DNA from: Clostridium mobile
GTDB lineage: Bacteria > Bacillota > Clostridia > Clostridiales > Clostridiaceae
DNA: 64,000 bases
NCBI RefSeq assembly: GCF_018918285.1
Contig: NZ_JAHLQF010000001.1
Span: forward strand, 310,001 to 374,000
Direction: 5' to 3'
In this document: piece after piece, positions 16,687-25,493 of the stretch
How the letters are laid out: every line of letters begins with the position of its first letter
How positions within the stretch are numbered: the first letter of the stretch is position 1
The notes under the pieces: model-generated
The model's input: only the letters and a program-made list of their open reading frames with translations
Told to the model about the DNA's origin: nothing
The model's database searches: none
Translations under genes and position numbers: made by a program

Positions 16687-17997
16687 TTAAGAATTAAACA
16701 CATTTACAATTCTAGATACAGTATCTTTAAAAGTTGTATGTTCATTAATTCCTTGTTTTAAAAAGGAATTAATTTCATCGTTATATTCAATGGCTAAATC
16801 AATTTTTTTGTTGCTTCCTTTTACATATGCACCTATATTGATTAAATCTTCAGCTTCCTTATAAGTAGCTATTAAATCTCTTGCAATAGAAGCAGCACTC
16901 TTATGATCTTCATCAGCTATTTCAGACATAAGTCTACTAATACTACTTAATACATCTATAGATGGGTAATGATTTTTAGCAGCCAAAGCTCTAGATAAAA
17001 CAATATGTCCATCTAAAATTCCTCTCACAGCATCCGCAATAGGTTCATTAAAATCATCCCCATCTACTAAGACTGTGTAAAAAGCTGTAATAGATCCCTT
17101 ATCGGACATACCTGCCCTCTCCATTAATCTAGGAAGCATAGCAAATACAGAGGGAGTATATCCTTTTGTAGCCGGTGGTTCTCCAATAGCAAGTCCAACT
17201 TCTCTTTGAGCCATAGCAAATCTTGTTACTGAATCCATCATTAATATTACTTTTTTCCCCTGATCCCTAAAGTATTCTGCAATAGCCGTAGCTGTAAAAG
17301 CACCCTTAATTCTTACCAAAGCTGGCTTATCAGAGGTGGCACATACCACTACACTCTTTTTCATTCCTTCAGTCCCTAAATCTTTTTCAATAAAATCTAG
17401 AACTTCTCTTCCTCTTTCTCCGATTAAACATATTACATTCACATCTGCTTCAGCATATTTGGCAATCATACCAAGAGTGGTACTTTTCCCCACACCACTA
17501 CCTGCAAATATACCTATTCTTTGCCCTTCACCGCAGGTTAAAAATCCATCAATTGCTCTAACTCCAGTGGAAATTACATCTTTAATTCTTCTTCTTTTTA
17601 GAGGATCAGGAGGTTCTTTATCCAAAGGATAGAACACTCCACCTCTTAACTCATCTTCAGTTAATGGCTCTCCTAATCCATCTAATATCTTTCCTAAGAC
17701 TTCATCAGAACACCTTGCACTTAGAGGCTTTCCTGAAGGAACCACTCTACACCCTGGAGCAATCCCAGTTAGCTCACCTAGAGGCATTAATATAACATTA
17801 TTTTCTTTAAACCCTACCACTTCACATACAATGGAAGCATTTTTTTCATTATATATAGTACATACTTCCCCTATAAAAGCCTTAATGCCTTCTACTTCAA
17901 TGGTTAATCCAATGACTTTCTTTACTATTCCTTCTCTTTCGTAAAAGCTGCTTTCTTTTATTCTCTTTTTTATAGTCTTAAAGTCTAGCATTTCCAT
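16687..17997 (-). CDS. fliI: Flagellum-specific ATPase FliI
   Basis: The 436-residue F1-type ATPase has Walker A GSGVGKST at residues 166-173, a VILMMDSVTRFAMAQREVGLAIGEPP stretch with Walker B, and a YTPSVFAMLPRLMERAG segment. FliI forms the export ATPase ring with FliH and FliJ at the base of the flagellum and energises the start of export. It follows fliH by 25 bases. Motifs are complete and the length is normal for the family. The ATG at 17997 has a GAGGTG site. Confidence 0.96.
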   Translation of the reverse strand: MEMLDFKTIKKRIKESSFYEREGIVKKVIGLTIEVEGIKAFIGEVCTIYNEKNASIVCEVVGFKENNVILMPLGELTGIAPGCRVVPSGKPLSARCSDEVLGKILDGLGEPLTEDELRGGVFYPLDKEPPDPLKRRRIKDVISTGVRAIDGFLTCGEGQRIGIFAGSGVGKSTTLGMIAKYAEADVNVICLIGERGREVLDFIEKDLGTEGMKKSVVVCATSDKPALVRIKGAFTATAIAEYFRDQGKKVILMMDSVTRFAMAQREVGLAIGEPPATKGYTPSVFAMLPRLMERAGMSDKGSITAFYTVLVDGDDFNEPIADAVRGILDGHIVLSRALAAKNHYPSIDVLSSISRLMSEIADEDHKSAASIARDLIATYKEAEDLINIGAYVKGSNKKIDLAIEYNDEINSFLKQGINEHTTFKDTVSRIVNVFNS

Positions 17998-18022
17998 TCA
18001 AACACCTCAGATATTTCTCAAT

Positions 18023-18808
18023 TTAACCATTGAGGATTTCCCCTATTTTTTCAAATATTGAGTCTTTATTTATATTTATCTTTCCATTATCTTTTTCAAT
18101 GCAAACATTGCCTTCTTTTAACGAATCATCTTTAATTACAAATATATCTCCTCTAAAAGCATTATTTTCTTTCCATTTAGAAATATTTTTTTCCAATTCA
18201 TCCTTATATGTACTGTTGCATCGAACAATCACGGTTTTAGAAGTTTTTACTTCATCTAATATCCCCATAACCATAGAATTCAGACCATCTTCTTCTTTAA
18301 ATTCTTTAGCTATAATTGACTCAATAATCTCTTTTATTAACTTTTTTATTTCTATTTTTTTGTCTTTTAAATACTTAATATACTCTTCTTTTCCCGAATT
18401 AATTATTTCACTTGATGTACTTTGAGCATCCTTAATTAATTCTTCTCTTTCTTCATTAGCTTTTTTAATATTTTCCTCATATGCTAATTTATAAGCTTCA
18501 TCATATCCTATTTTTCTGCCTTCTTCATAACCTTTTTCATAGGCCATAGGATATGCCTCTGCTTCTATTTTTTCAGCATCCTCATATGCTTTTGATAGAA
18601 TTTGTTCACCTTGTCTTCTTGCATTTTCCAGCATTGATTTCGCTAGATTCTCATAGCTTTCTATAAACTCTTTTGCATTATCTTCTCTTTGTTTCTTTTC
18701 AATAATATCTGCAGTATTTATTGGTGGTGTATACTCTGTAACAATCTTTTTTTTACCGCTATTTATTACGGTGGTATTTTTTAATACCTTATTATATGAT
18801 GATTGCAT
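18023..18808 (-). CDS. fliH: Flagellar export ATPase regulator FliH
   Basis: The 261-residue protein is highly charged and helical. Its GxxxG-like central stretch (AYPMAYEKGYEEGRKIGYDEAYKLAYEE, about residues 85-115) is typical of FliH/YscL proteins. The C-terminal domain (IKKLIKEIIESIIAKEFKEEDG, VIVRCNSTYKDELEKNI) is of the vacuolar/F-ATPase stator type. FliH binds and restrains FliI and tethers it to the C ring. The frame could start at a GTG 9 bases earlier. The ATG at 18808 is preferred because AGAGGTGG stands at correct spacing. It overlaps fliG by 17 bases. Confidence 0.9.
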   Translation of the reverse strand: MQSSYNKVLKNTTVINSGKKKIVTEYTPPINTADIIEKKQREDNAKEFIESYENLAKSMLENARRQGEQILSKAYEDAEKIEAEAYPMAYEKGYEEGRKIGYDEAYKLAYEENIKKANEEREELIKDAQSTSSEIINSGKEEYIKYLKDKKIEIKKLIKEIIESIIAKEFKEEDGLNSMVMGILDEVKTSKTVIVRCNSTYKDELEKNISKWKENNAFRGDIFVIKDDSLKEGNVCIEKDNGKININKDSIFEKIGEILNG

Positions 18809-19814
18809 CTTCTCCACCTCTTGATATTACTATTTCTCCTGCTTCATCAAGTCTTCTTATAATACTTACTATTTTTTGTTGAGCTTTTTCAACATCCATG
18901 ATTCTCACAGGCCCTAAGAATTCCATATCTTCCTTCAACGATGCAGCAGCTCTCTTTGATTGATTTCTGAATATTGTATTTGCTACTTCTTCTGAAGATC
19001 CTTTTAAGGCTAATGCTAATTCTTTTGTCTCTACTTCCCTTAAAACCCTTTGAATTGAAACATCGTCCAATGTAACAATATCTTCGAAAACAAACATTGA
19101 TGCCTTAATCTTTTCAGCTAATTCAGCATTTTCTCTCTCTAGTGACTCTGTGATATTTCTTTCAGTTGTTCTATCAACTTGATTCAGTATGTCAACAATA
19201 GTAGGTACTCCTCCTATTGATTTCATTTCTGATCTTACAACTGAAGATAATTTGCCATCCAATACCTTTTCTATCTCTTTTACAACTATAGGGGAAGTAT
19301 TATTCATAGTTGCAATTCTATGAGCAACTTCTCCTTGCAAATCCTCTGGCAGTTCTGATAATATTTGTCCTGATTTATCAGGCTGAAGATAACAAAGGAT
19401 TAAAGCAATTGTTTGAGGATGTTCATTAGATATAATATTTAATAGCTGAGCAGCATCAGCCTTTCTTGCTATAGCAAAAGGTCTAAACTGCTGAGTAGCT
19501 TCTGTAACTTTATCTAAAATCTCTACTGCCCTTTGGCTACCTAAAGCTTTTGCAAGTAAGTTCCTTGCATATTCTATGCCACCTTCTGTCAAATAATCTT
19601 TTGCCTTGTTCATCTGAATAAATTCTTCTAATATTTTTTCCTTCTGCTCTGACTTTACAGCAGTAATATTAGCTATTTCATATGTTATTTTTTGTATTTC
19701 AGATTCTGGCAATTTTTTTATTATAGCGGCAGATGCTTCTGGCCCTAGTGTAATAAATAATATAGCTGCCTTTTGAACTCCAGTTAATTTACTTGAATCT
19801 CCACCTCTAGCCAT
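18792..19814 (-). CDS. fliG: Flagellar motor switch protein FliG
   Basis: The 340-residue protein has the N-terminal FliF-binding domain (LTGVQKAAILFITLGPEASAAIIKKL), the middle domain with HPQTIALILCYLQPDKSGQIL (the EHPQ motif that contacts FliM), and the C-terminal torque domain (FVFEDIVTLDDVSIQRVLREVE, LGPVRIMDVEKAQQKIV). FliG forms the rotor ring that interacts with MotA. The ATG at 19814 is chosen over the TTG at 19820 because AGAGGTGA then has proper spacing. It begins 6 bases after the fliF stop. Its partner domain in FliF lies downstream of the premature stop in fliF. Confidence 0.95.
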   Translation of the reverse strand: MARGGDSSKLTGVQKAAILFITLGPEASAAIIKKLPESEIQKITYEIANITAVKSEQKEKILEEFIQMNKAKDYLTEGGIEYARNLLAKALGSQRAVEILDKVTEATQQFRPFAIARKADAAQLLNIISNEHPQTIALILCYLQPDKSGQILSELPEDLQGEVAHRIATMNNTSPIVVKEIEKVLDGKLSSVVRSEMKSIGGVPTIVDILNQVDRTTERNITESLERENAELAEKIKASMFVFEDIVTLDDVSIQRVLREVETKELALALKGSSEEVANTIFRNQSKRAAASLKEDMEFLGPVRIMDVEKAQQKIVSIIRRLDEAGEIVISRGGEDAIII

Positions 19815-19820
19815 ATGCAA

Positions 19821-21380
19821 TCACCTCTCATCCTCTGCCAACCAAGCCTTAATTATTTCTGCAACCTGCTCTGGCTTATCCGTAGCATATTTTCTAATTT
19901 GATTCTCTATATGTGACTTTTCATTTTCTACATCTAATTGTATCGGCTTAAACTTTGGTGTTTCTTCTATTGGTGCTTCATCATCCAATACTACATCGAT
20001 TCCTTCTAATTCTATATCTTCATCCTTATTTTTTCTTCTTCTTATTACAATAAATATTATAAGTAGTAATAAGAGTAATCCTGCTATAATTCCTATAGTT
20101 GTATAAAGCTTCATATTCTTTGCTTTTTGCGCCTCTTTTTCCATATCTTCTATATCTGTATTAGTATTATCTTTAGAACCAGTGTCAAAAGGCAATCCTT
20201 CAACACTTATAAGATCTCCTCTATCTTTGCTTAATCCTACTGCTGATGATACAGCATTAGTTACAGAGGTTCTAGTTGCATTATCTAAAACTCCATCTAA
20301 TATTACTGATACAGTAAGTCTTTCCACTGACCCTGGAGCTTTAATTAATTTATTATTTTCTTTTGATATCTCATAGTTTTTAGTGATTTCTTCATGAGTT
20401 GTAGTTCCATTGTCTACGTTATCTTCTGCCCTATTTCCCATATTATCATCTACAGGGCTTCCGCTATTAGGCCCTACATTATTGTCTGTAGTTTCTTTAA
20501 TAGAATGTTCACTAACTACTACATTATTAGGGTCATATACTGTAGTTTCTTTTTCATGGGCGTCAAAGTTTAAATCAGCATTAACTTTAACTTTTACCCC
20601 ATCTTTTCCATAAACCGCTTCCAGCATATTCATTACTTTGTTTTCTAAATTTTTTTCATATTCTCTCTCTAAGGCTTGTTACTTTTCAGCTGCCCCTGCC
20701 ATATCTGGTTCTTCATCTTCATATAAATCCTTAGTAAGACTTCCATTAGTATCATTAATTTCAATGTTTTCTCTTGGTAGATTCTTAACGCTCCCTGAAA
20801 CCAATGCTACAATTGCTTTAACTTGATCTTTTGATAGCTTTTTATATGGTTTAAGTTTTAATGTTACGGAAGCTTGAGCTGGAGTTTCATCTTTTATAAA
20901 GGCACTTCCTTCTGGTAAAACTAAATGAACTCTTGCATTTTCTATCTCTGGAAAACTCTTTATAGTTCTTTCTAATTCACCTTGTAATGCTCTTTGATAA
21001 TTAATTTTCATCTCAGCATCTGTAGCTCCAAATTTGCTTTTATCCAATAATTCAAAGCCTTGACTACCATTATTCATGGGAACCTCTGACAATATTTCCA
21101 TTCTTAAACTGTCAACTTTTTCACTAGGCACTAATATGGTATTACCTTCAACCTTAAAATCTTCTTTCTTTTCTTTTAGTTTATTGTAAACGGATCCCAT
21201 GTCACTGTTATCTATGTTAGAAAATAAAACAGCATATTTTGTGCTAGTCAGAGTTATTCCTAAATAAATTAATGTACATATTATACCTGCAAATATTGCA
21301 CCATAAGCTATCTTCTTTTTTTTGCTCAAATTGCCTAAAGTTTCTTTAAGTTTATTTACCCATTGGGATAGCTTGTTCAT
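19821..21380 (-). pseudogene. fliF: MS-ring protein FliF, interrupted by one in-frame TAA
   Basis: FliF forms the membrane-supramembrane ring on which the whole flagellum is built. The reading frame 21380-19821 would encode 519 residues, a normal FliF length. TM1 lies near residue 25, with ring-building motifs from about 45 to 230 and TM2 near residue 445 (LYTTIGIIAGLLLLLLIIFIVI). The C-terminal FliG-binding segment ends at IIKAWLAEDER. Codon 234 is TAA (20681-20679), and the frame on both sides is continuous: ...GAAEK, stop, QALEREYEKNLENKV.... A Q codon (CAA) in its place would give the normal sequence, so this looks like a C-to-T nonsense change, not a frameshift. The downstream half has an ATG at 20633 but no clear ribosome site. 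The first half (21380-20679) alone lacks TM2 and the FliG contact. A base-call error is the main alternative. Confidence 0.88.
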
Positions 21381-21395
21381 CTATAGCACTCCTTA

Positions 21396-21704
21396 CTATA
21401 ACTGCATTCTACTTAACTCCTGATATGCTTCTATTATTTTATTTCTAACTTGTACTGCCAATTCTAGGGACATTTTTGCTTCTTCAGCATTTATCATTAC
21501 ATTATGTATATTTGTCTCTTCCCCTTTTATAAAGGCTTCCGTTGACATTTCAGATTTAATCTGCTTATCATTTAAACTATCTAGCTGTTTCTTTAAAAGA
21601 CCTGTGAAGCTTTTATCTTCTTCTATATTTTCAGTATCATTATTTTTATTTAAACTCATTCCCTCAAATATTTTAGGATTTGGAGTAAACTCATTTATTC
21701 TCAT
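21396..21704 (-). CDS. fliE: Flagellar hook-basal body complex protein FliE
   Basis: The 102-residue protein has the C-terminal FliE signature: NVMINAEEAKMSLELAVQVRNKIIEAYQELSRMQL. FliE is the adaptor between the MS ring (FliF) and the rod, and is among the first proteins exported. It lies between flgC and fliF with 10- and 15-base gaps, the usual order flgB-flgC-fliE-fliF. Only the C-terminal helix pair is conserved. The charged N-terminal third is variable in the family. Confidence 0.93.
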   Translation of the reverse strand: MRINEFTPNPKIFEGMSLNKNNDTENIEEDKSFTGLLKKQLDSLNDKQIKSEMSTEAFIKGEETNIHNVMINAEEAKMSLELAVQVRNKIIEAYQELSRMQL

Positions 21705-21714
21705 ATTCTAGTAC

Positions 21715-22149
21715 CTACCTTCCAATTTCTAAAGCTTTCATAAACATACTTTTTTCTGAATTAATAGTATCTACATTGGCTTCATAGGACCGTGTGGCTG
21801 CAATCATATCTGCCATTTCATTTAGAATATTAACATTAGGCATTAATACATATCCATCTTCTCCAGCGTCTGGATGAGATGGGTCATATACTCTTCTAAG
21901 CTCTGAGTTATCTTCTATAACCCCAACAGCTTTTACCCCAAGAAATTGTTCTTCTTTTTTCCCTGTTTTTTTATTTAATTCATTGGTCAAATTTTCTTGA
22001 AATATAGCTACCTTTCTTCTATAAGGCATCCCATCTTCTCCTCTTGTAGTTGAAACGTTTGCTATATTAGAAGCGATAGTATCCATTCTCAACCTTTCTG
22101 CTGAAAGTCCACTAGCGCTAATTCTCATGTTATTAAACGCTTTTATCAC
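21715..22149 (-). CDS. flgC: Flagellar proximal rod protein FlgC
   Basis: The 144-residue protein begins [23 protein letters not shown], followed by the [12 protein letters not shown] rod motif. It ends with the [19 protein letters not shown] helix after the [15 protein letters not shown] motif. FlgC is a proximal rod subunit. The start is GTG at 22149 with an ideal GGAGGTGAG site. Length and motifs are standard. It lies between flgB and fliE. Confidence 0.95.
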   Translation of the reverse strand: MIKAFNNMRISASGLSAERLRMDTIASNIANVSTTRGEDGMPYRRKVAIFQENLTNELNKKTGKKEEQFLGVKAVGVIEDNSELRRVYDPSHPDAGEDGYVLMPNVNILNEMADMIAATRSYEANVDTINSEKSMFMKALEIGR

Positions 22150-22166
22150 AGTTAACTCACCTCCGC

Positions 22167-22568
22167 TTATTTACCATTTATTATGTATCTTTTTGTTGAA
22201 AATCTACCATTTATCTGATTTATCAAAGCATTATACGTTAAAGTATTGGCTGCTTGATTTACTTTTTCCAAATCAATATTTACATTATTTCCATCTTGTC
22301 TCATACTTGATGTTTCATCTCTCTTAATTTCCATTTCACCTTCAGAGGAAGCTGTATTAATATGAGAGTTGCTTGTCTTTTTTAATTCTAACTTTTCAGA
22401 AACTTCTCTCAAATTTTCTTCAAAAACGACATAGTTCCTCTTGTAATTTGCCGTATTTACATTAGCCATGTTATTTGCTATAACTCGACTTCTCTCTGTT
22501 GAAACATCCAAAGCTTTTTTTATAAGATTGTAGTTCCTTTTGTCTATAGAACTGTCACCAATCTTCAT
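22167..22568 (-). CDS. flgB: Flagellar proximal rod protein FlgB
   Basis: This is a 133-residue protein with the rod signature [17 protein letters not shown] near residue 30 and a C-terminal helix [28 protein letters not shown]. The frame is open for another 50 codons upstream, but that part is not FlgB-like. The ATG at 22568 has an ideal GGAGGGTGA site and gives the normal length, so it is the start. flgB is the first gene of the main flagellar operon here. About 410 bases without another gene separate it from a flagellin homologue upstream. Confidence 0.94.
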   Translation of the reverse strand: MKIGDSSIDKRNYNLIKKALDVSTERSRVIANNMANVNTANYKRNYVVFEENLREVSEKLELKKTSNSHINTASSEGEMEIKRDETSSMRQDGNNVNIDLEKVNQAANTLTYNALINQINGRFSTKRYIINGK

Positions 22569-22700
22569 TAATATCACCCTCCAATATAACATAAAATTTT
22601 CTTTTATTCCATATAATAGCCAGTAGATATAAATTTCTTCAAATAATGGTCTAAATCTATTATCTTTTACAATAATATACAAACCAAATTTTACATATTC

Positions 22701-22706
22701 ATTATA
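22701..22706 (-). promoter_or_regulatory. Possible -10 box (TATAAT) for the flgB operon
   Basis: A perfect TATAAT lies on the minus strand 133 bases upstream of the flgB start. The -35 region is poor (TAGAAT at about 17 bases). No sigma-28 type TAAA-N15-CGATA match and no c-di-GMP riboswitch fold were seen in this leader. In such AT-rich DNA a single hexamer is weak evidence. Confidence 0.3.
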
Positions 22707-22790
22707 CAATATTTTCAATTTAAATTCTACATATATTTTAAATTATTTTAATTTATTTTATATTTTAATTAAACTTTTTATTTTATACTC

Positions 22791-22850
22791 TTATATGTGG
22801 ACAAATCCCTGTACATTAGCAAGTTATATGTGGACAAATTGAGGTACATT
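22791..22850. repeat. Two 27-bp direct repeats, 33-bp period, upstream of the flgB operon
   Basis: Copies at 22791-22817 and 22824-22850 share TTATATGTGGACAAAT and GTACATT and differ only at four central bases (CCCT against TGAG), so 23 of 27 match. They lie in the 414-base gap between flgB and the flagellin homologue. The period is about three helical turns. On the minus strand each copy begins TGTAC and contains TTTGTCCACATATAA. Tandem same-direction repeats of this form resemble the multiple end repeats of IS21-type elements. No transposase gene is near. A regulator-binding site for the flgB operon is the other reading. Confidence 0.65.
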
Positions 22851-22943
22851 CTTTATTAATTATATTTTACATTACCTAAATAAGCATAGTAAAGAAAATT
22901 TTAGGTATTTATCTAATAATATTCTGTTATTATGTAAAAAAAG

Positions 22944-22973
22944 AGAGATTGTCCAAATTTACGGACAATCTCT
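22944..22973 (-). terminator. Rho-independent terminator after the flagellin homologue
   Basis: A perfect 11-base stem (AGAGATTGTCC/GGACAATCTCT) with an 8-base loop is followed on the minus strand by CTTTTTTTAC. It starts 10 bases after the stop of the flagellin homologue at 22983. Confidence 0.92.
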
Positions 22974-22982
22974 AATAAAATA

Positions 22983-23867
22983 TTATCTACTTCTTACATT
23001 TTCTAATATCCTTAAAACCTCTTGAGGTAATTTATTTGATTGAACCATCATTGCATTACCTGCTTCCATCAATAATCCGGTTTTAGCGAACTCTATAATC
23101 TCTTCTGCTACATCAGCATCTCTAATGGAACTTTCCGCCTCTGTAACCCCCATTTCAAACTCACTTAAATTATCGTATTCACCTTCAAACATATTGTTAA
23201 GAGCACCATACTTACTTCTTACATCTACAAGCTTATTTGAAACTGCATCTAAAATTTCTAGTGAATTACCGATAAAATCATCACTTAATATATCTAAATT
23301 ATCCTTTAGGTGTTGAAGTGTTTTTGTTGAATCTAGCTCCAGTTCTCCTGAAGCATTCTTCTTCATAACTCCTATTTTATCTGGAGATAAATCCACAAAA
23401 GGAATATCTATATTATCTCCTACTTTAGCTCCAATCTGCATCAATCTATCTTCATCCACATTCAATAATTTAGTTCCATTAAATTCTGTGTTATTAACTA
23501 TGGTTTTAAAAGCCTCTATCATTTCATCCATTTCATTTTTAATTATTTTCTTGTCTTCATCACTGCCAGCATTACCAGATTGTATTGTAAGTTCTCTCAT
23601 TCTTTGAGTTATTGAATTTAATGAATCTAGTCCACTATCCGCTGTTTGAAGCATACTAACACCATCTTGCAGATTCTTTTGAGCCATTTGCATGCTTCTT
23701 ATTTGAATCCTCATTCTCTCACTTTTAGCTAGACCATATGGATCATCTCCGGCCTTTATTATTTTTTCACCTGTTGATATTCTAGATAATGCTTGGCTAT
23801 TCTTCTTTGTATTCTTTACATATTCTCTAAATATATTTAATGATGGTATATTATGACTTAATCTCAT
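22983..23867 (-). CDS. Flagellin homologue (monocistronic, sigma-28 promoter)
   Basis: The 294-residue protein has flagellin N- and C-terminal domains: SQALSRISTGEKIIKAGDDPYGLAKSERMR near residue 24 and VEEIIEFAKTGLLMEAGNAMMVQSNKLPQEVLRILENVRSR-type C-terminus with the D0 helix. The GDDP and TGEKI motifs differ from the SSG-RIN-AGDDAAG form of FliC at 55023, so it is a diverged paralogue. It may be a minor flagellin or act at the filament base. The ATG at 23867 is chosen (GGAG at correct distance); a GTG lies 9 bases earlier. It has its own promoter and terminator. Confidence 0.9.
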   Translation of the reverse strand: MRLSHNIPSLNIFREYVKNTKKNSQALSRISTGEKIIKAGDDPYGLAKSERMRIQIRSMQMAQKNLQDGVSMLQTADSGLDSLNSITQRMRELTIQSGNAGSDEDKKIIKNEMDEMIEAFKTIVNNTEFNGTKLLNVDEDRLMQIGAKVGDNIDIPFVDLSPDKIGVMKKNASGELELDSTKTLQHLKDNLDILSDDFIGNSLEILDAVSNKLVDVRSKYGALNNMFEGEYDNLSEFEMGVTEAESSIRDADVAEEIIEFAKTGLLMEAGNAMMVQSNKLPQEVLRILENVRSR

Positions 23868-23901
23868 TTTTATCACTCCATTGACGTATTTATTGTATAT
23901 T

Positions 23902-23928
23902 TTATCGTAATTAAATGAGTATTCTTTA
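23902..23928 (-). promoter_or_regulatory. Sigma-28 promoter of the flagellin homologue
   Basis: TAAA, a 15-base spacer, then TACGATAA on the minus strand, 35 bases upstream of the ATG. It fits the sigma-28/SigD consensus (TAAA-N15-GCCGATAT) and matches three other sites in this window. Confidence 0.85.
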
Positions 23929-23960
23929 GGAAAAATATTTCAGAAATAGTCACTCTACTT

Positions 23961-24911
23961 CTACATTATATTTTGAGGGTTTCCTTCTATCCACTTTAAT
24001 ATATTTTCAAAAACTATTTTAGCCCTTCTAATCATAGCTTCCTTTGTAGCAAATCCCACATGAGGTGCAACCACTGTATTTGGAGTGTGTAGTAATGGAT
24101 AATCTAATGGTAGAGGTGGCTCCATATCAAAAACATCAATACCAGCTCCAGCGATTTTCCCTTCCATTAAAGCTTTAGCTAAAGCCTCATTATCTATTAT
24201 AGGGCCTCTGGCAGTATTTATTAAAATAGCACTTTCTTTCATTAAATCAATCTTTTCTTTATTAATTAAGCCTTTAGTATTTTCATTTAAAGGGACATGG
24301 ATAGATACTATATCACTTTCAGATAAAACTTCCTCTAAAGTAGTTTGTCTGATATCCATTTCTTTTAGATTATCTTTAACAGATCTATTATAGGCTATAA
24401 CATTACATCCAAAAGCTTTTCCTATTCTAGCAACTTTAAGTCCTATAGCTCCGGCCCCTACTATTCCTAATGTTTTTCCGCACAAATCTCTTTGTGAATA
24501 TCCATCCTTATTTTTTCCTTCTCTAGTTCTCCCATCTAAAGGAACTATATTTCTTAATAATGAAAGAATTAATCCAAAAGTCAATTCAGCAACAGAGCTT
24601 GTGCTATATCCTGCTGAATTACAAACTAAAATATTTCTTTCTTTACAAGCCTCTAAATCTACATGGTCTACACCAGTGAAAGCTACAGATATTAATTTTA
24701 AATTATCCACTGATCTAATAACTTCTCCATTTAAAGGCATATTAGCTATTACCAATACATCTGCACCAGCAGCTCTTTCCTTTAGTTTTTCAATATCATC
24801 AACTCTATCATTATGTATCACCAGTTCATGTGCCTCACCTAATATGTTTCTAAAGGCAGAAACTATTTCTTCCTCCGCTAACCCTAAAGGTTCAAGTACA
24901 ACTATTTTCAT
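23961..24911 (-). CDS. D-isomer specific 2-hydroxyacid dehydrogenase
   Basis: The 316-residue protein has a Rossmann motif GIVGAGAIGLKVARIGKAFG (about residues 152-171). It carries the catalytic triad context of this family: Arg in ILINTARGPIIDNEAL, Glu in GIDVFDMEPPLP, and His in VVAPHVGFATKEAM. It would oxidise or reduce a 2-hydroxy/2-keto acid pair with NAD(H). Substrate specificity (phosphoglycerate, glycerate, lactate, hydroxyisocaproate) cannot be told. It is too short for a SerA with an ACT domain. It lies alone between a flagellin homologue and ssb, with its own AGGAGG site. Confidence 0.9.
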   Translation of the reverse strand: MKIVVLEPLGLAEEEIVSAFRNILGEAHELVIHNDRVDDIEKLKERAAGADVLVIANMPLNGEVIRSVDNLKLISVAFTGVDHVDLEACKERNILVCNSAGYSTSSVAELTFGLILSLLRNIVPLDGRTREGKNKDGYSQRDLCGKTLGIVGAGAIGLKVARIGKAFGCNVIAYNRSVKDNLKEMDIRQTTLEEVLSESDIVSIHVPLNENTKGLINKEKIDLMKESAILINTARGPIIDNEALAKALMEGKIAGAGIDVFDMEPPLPLDYPLLHTPNTVVAPHVGFATKEAMIRRAKIVFENILKWIEGNPQNIM

Positions 24912-25004
24912 AATTCCATTCCTCCTACTCTAATATAATTTTTCTCTTTACTTATATAATAGTATTTAATGTAATGTATTTCAACTTGCAGAAAAAATGA
25001 ATAA

Positions 25005-25029
25005 AACCCTTGCAAAGAATGCAAGGGTT
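25005..25029 (-). terminator. Rho-independent terminator after ssb
   Basis: A perfect 10-base stem (AACCCTTGCA/TGCAAGGGTT) with a 5-base loop is followed on the minus strand by TTATTCATTTTTTC. It starts 12 bases after the ssb stop codon. Confidence 0.88.
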
Positions 25030-25041
25030 CATTTTTATAAA

Positions 25042-25383
25042 TTATTTAGCTTCTTCATCAGCTCTATTGTGCTCCATAAAGTTGATCTGTTCTGCTACTA
25101 CTTGTGTGATATATCTTTTTTCGTCATTTGCATTTGTATAAGATCTTACGTTAATTCTACCTAAAATACTAACAAGCCTTCCTTTAGTTAAATTAGGAGC
25201 TAAACTCTCTGCAGATTTTCTCCAGTAAGAAACTGGTATGAAATCCGCTTCTCTTTCACCTTTATTGTTGACATAAGATCTTTGAACAGCTATGGTGAAA
25301 TTTATTAACAAATTGCCTTCTTCTCCAATTTGTTTTAATTCACAATCTTTAGTAAGCCTACCAATTAATAAAACCTTATTCAT
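25042..25383 (-). CDS. ssb: Single-stranded DNA-binding protein (short paralogue)
   Basis: The 113-residue OB-fold SSB begins MNKVLLIGRLTKDCELKQ. It has the family stretches NFTIAVQR, FIPVSYWRKSAESLAPNLTKGRLVSILGRINVRSY and YITQVVAEQINFM. It ends in NRADEEAK and lacks the long flexible linker and the DDDIPF-type acidic tip that recruits partner proteins. It therefore resembles an accessory SSB (SsbB-like), not the main replication SSB, which in Firmicutes lies between rpsF and rpsR. It stands alone with its own terminator. Confidence 0.9.
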   Translation of the reverse strand: MNKVLLIGRLTKDCELKQIGEEGNLLINFTIAVQRSYVNNKGEREADFIPVSYWRKSAESLAPNLTKGRLVSILGRINVRSYTNANDEKRYITQVVAEQINFMEHNRADEEAK

Positions 25384-25493
25384 TTTTCCACCTCTAACCT
25401 GTTTTTTTAATAATTATACCCATTATTAAAATTTATAATCAGTTATTTTAACATAAGGTGGATATTTTAGCTTCTCTTGGTTTTTTAGTTATT

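Noticed and set aside
19821-20633. C-terminal part of FliF as an independent gene
   Set aside because: The ATG at 20633 lacks a convincing ribosome site and the frame is continuous with the upstream part across a single TAA, so a broken fliF is the simpler reading.
20676-20681. Programmed readthrough context at the fliF stop
   Set aside because: The bases after TAA are CAAGCC, which do not fit the CARYYA readthrough motif, and no downstream stimulatory structure is evident.
20634-20700. Frameshift in fliF
   Set aside because: Both halves are in the same frame (the stop codon at 20679 and the end at 19821 differ by a multiple of three), so it is a nonsense codon, not an indel.
22569-22750. 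c-di-GMP riboswitch upstream of flgB, as known in C. difficile
   Set aside because: I could not find the conserved GEMM core or its paired stems in this AT-rich leader.
22791-22850. CRISPR array
   Set aside because: Only two copies, a 6-base spacer and no cas genes.
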